This document shows positions 4,811-6,643 of a stretch of DNA of 6,643 nt, one piece after another. The notes under the pieces are model-generated. The model ran no database searches. It was given only the letters and a program-made list of their open reading frames with translations, and was not told where the DNA came from. Source of the stretch: Legionellaceae bacterium UBA2794 (GTDB taxonomy: Bacteria > Pseudomonadota > Gammaproteobacteria > Legionellales > Legionellaceae); the NCBI GenBank assembly GCA_002352055.1, contig DEHS01000069.1:40126-46768 (forward strand). The letters run 5' to 3'. A program made the position numbers and the translations under genes. Each line of letters begins with the position of its first letter. Position 1 is the first letter of the stretch.

Positions 4811-6627
4811 CAAATTTTTCCATGTCAAAAAAAAGAAACCAATCCGCAGAAAAAAGATATTCTTTGAGGAAAAAATTTTCTTTTGTAAAAGATTATTTTG
4901 TAAATTCTGATGAAAAATTGATTGCATGGACTCTCCTTATAGGATCTGCTCTATGTGTTATCGGTTTTGTTGCCATTTTAGCTGGTTTTGCATGGTGGTC
5001 TGCGGGATTTTGGGCAGTGTTAACTGCGAAAACATTAGCTCCCTTTTTGACCAGCATGATAAATTTTACGTTTCTAATTGGATCTTTTGTCAGCGTAAAC
5101 GTAATTAAAAATTATCTTGTGAGAAAGCTTTCAATTCGATGGCGCAACTGGCTGACGCACAAAATTATCAATAAATTATTTGATAGCGAAAATAATTATC
5201 TGGATTTAAAACGATTTTCAAATGAAATCGACAATTTCTCTCAACGTATTCAGGAGGATATAAAAAAATTCGTTGATCTCAGCCTCACCTTAGGGCTTGA
5301 TTTCCTTCGATCAATTTTAAGCTTTGCCACTTTCGCTAGCACATTATGGATAGTTGGAGGTCCTTTAACTGTTGCAGTCTTGGGTCTTAACCTCATTATT
5401 CCAGGTTACCTGCTGTGGGCTGCCTTGATTTTTTCGGTGATTGCAACGATTACTACTCATCTGATTGGCAAATCACTTGCAGAAAAAAATAAAAAAGGGG
5501 AACGTATTGAGGCAGACTTAAGACAAGATTTGGAAACACTTAATAGTGATGCTGAAAATATTGCCGAAGAACACGCTGAAAATTATTATCGGAATATTTT
5601 GAAAACCAAAATTAGTGATTTAAATGAGAATGCTCATCATAAACTAAATACGAAATCAAAACTGGTTGCATTTCAAAATTTTTATCTGCAATTTGCAGGA
5701 GTCTTTCCCCTATTATTATCGGCCCCAGTCTATTTTTCAGGACTTATTGATATCGGCCAACTCATGCAGATTTCCATGGCTTTTAGTCAAGTAAACTCTT
5801 CATTAAGCTGGTTTGTTGAGGCTTATGAACAAATTACACGTTACAAAACATCTATCGAACGTATTTTAGAATTAGAAGATATTTTTAACCAAGAAGGGCT
5901 ACTCACCAACACTAAATCTATAAGTAGAAAAGAAAACAACCATGATAAGCTGAAATTAAAATCATTGACGCTTTTGAAACCTCAAATCAAAAACCAGCAA
6001 TGTATAATGAGGAATCTTAATTTAAAACTGAATTCAGGTGAACATACCTTGATTAAAGGTACATCTGGCCTTGGTAAGAGCACACTTTTTAAAGTAATTT
6101 CAGGAACATGGCTTTATGGAGAAGGCCAAGTGAGCATTCCTGCCGGTAAACGTCTGTATTTTCTTCCACAAAAACCTACTATCCCTCAGGATTCTCTCAT
6201 GGCAGTTTTAGCTTACCCTGATCCAATTAATGCATACACCGAGGAACAATATGTTTTTGCATTAAAAGCAGTTGGAGGCATGGATGAGTTTGTCCATTTG
6301 TTAAAAGAAAAACGCGCTTGGTCAAAGGAATTATCTGGAGGTCAGCAGCAACGTATCTCCTTTGCAAGAGCTATATTGAAAAAACCTGACTGGCTCTTTT
6401 TAGATGAGGCAACCGCATCATTAGATGAGGAAAGCGAGCATCAAGTGTATACAGCAATCCAAAATTTAAAAAATACCACAATCGTGAGCATTGCTCATCG
6501 ACAATCTGTTGATAAATATCATGGCCGAACAGTATTTTTTACAATGAATGAAACACGGGACGTTACTGTGCATGAAATGAATAACTCATTCAACAAAGCC
6601 AATATAGTTAGTAACGCTACAAATTGA
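4804..6627 (+). CDS. YddA/SbmA-BacA-like ABC exporter, fused permease and ATPase
   Basis: A complete half-transporter of 607 residues that should work as an inner-membrane dimer. The N-terminal permease has membrane segments at about 40-63, 75-100, 165-213 (two), 290-313 and 317-340. It carries landmarks of the SbmA_BacA/ABC_membrane_2 family: RWRNWLT (112-118), DNFSQRIQEDI (143-153), TLWIVGGPL and IPGYLLWAALIF. The ATPase domain is intact, with Walker A GTSGLGKST (419-427), Q-loop FLPQKP (Gln456), signature LSGGQQQRI (510-518), Walker B WLFLDE (530-535) and switch His565. In this group the signature is usually LSLGEQQR, so LSGGQ is a small departure. Relatives move peptides, vitamin B12 or acyl-CoA-like substrates, so the cargo cannot be told. 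The start is uncertain. GTG 4789, ATG 4804 and ATG 4822 all lack a ribosome binding site, and 4804 is preferred because of the promoter position. There is no partner gene downstream in view. Confidence 0.9.
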   Translation: MPTNFSMSKKRNQSAEKRYSLRKKFSFVKDYFVNSDEKLIAWTLLIGSALCVIGFVAILAGFAWWSAGFWAVLTAKTLAPFLTSMINFTFLIGSFVSVNVIKNYLVRKLSIRWRNWLTHKIINKLFDSENNYLDLKRFSNEIDNFSQRIQEDIKKFVDLSLTLGLDFLRSILSFATFASTLWIVGGPLTVAVLGLNLIIPGYLLWAALIFSVIATITTHLIGKSLAEKNKKGERIEADLRQDLETLNSDAENIAEEHAENYYRNILKTKISDLNENAHHKLNTKSKLVAFQNFYLQFAGVFPLLLSAPVYFSGLIDIGQLMQISMAFSQVNSSLSWFVEAYEQITRYKTSIERILELEDIFNQEGLLTNTKSISRKENNHDKLKLKSLTLLKPQIKNQQCIMRNLNLKLNSGEHTLIKGTSGLGKSTLFKVISGTWLYGEGQVSIPAGKRLYFLPQKPTIPQDSLMAVLAYPDPINAYTEEQYVFALKAVGGMDEFVHLLKEKRAWSKELSGGQQQRISFARAILKKPDWLFLDEATASLDEESEHQVYTAIQNLKNTTIVSIAHRQSVDKYHGRTVFFTMNETRDVTVHEMNNSFNKANIVSNATN

Positions 6628-6643
6628 ACTAAAGGTAATTAAT

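Noticed and set aside
4926..5108. 60-residue open frame on the plus strand
   Set aside because: It is out of frame inside the first membrane region of the ABC exporter.

Overview
The window is AT-rich and looks like the chromosome of a Legionella-type gammaproteobacterium. I infer this from the base composition, a soluble leucine-rich-repeat protein of the kind these bacteria export as effectors, and the overall look of the proteins. No marker gene proves the genus. All five main genes look intact. There is no tRNA, rRNA, CRISPR array, transposase or integrase.

Layout from the left: a FabD-like malonyl-CoA:ACP acyltransferase on the minus strand (7-834) ends at the window edge. It diverges from an exported DUF4142 protein (993-1544). 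The 290-base gap that follows is the most information-rich non-coding stretch. It holds a near-consensus promoter (1577-1604), a predicted transcript of about 63 nt with two hairpins (about 1611-1673), and an intrinsic terminator. Next come a periplasmic protein of unknown function with a DKLGHF motif (1835-2854), a protein with 12-13 leucine-rich repeats that probably starts at a GTG (2969-4606), and a complete YddA/SbmA-like ABC exporter with fused permease and ATPase (4804-6627).

The genes do not form an obvious pathway. The acyltransferase resembles the discrete trans-acting acyltransferases of polyketide assembly lines, so partner genes may lie beyond the left edge. The DUF4142 protein and the DKLGHF protein are both predicted to be exported. 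The leucine-rich-repeat protein has no signal peptide or membrane segment and could be a Dot/Icm effector, but this is inference. The ABC exporter has its own candidate promoter and probably forms a single-gene unit.

I found no clearly new multi-gene system. The best candidates for something undescribed are the small RNA at about 1611-1673, whose promoter matches a stationary-phase sigma (RpoS) -10 element, and the DKLGHF periplasmic protein.
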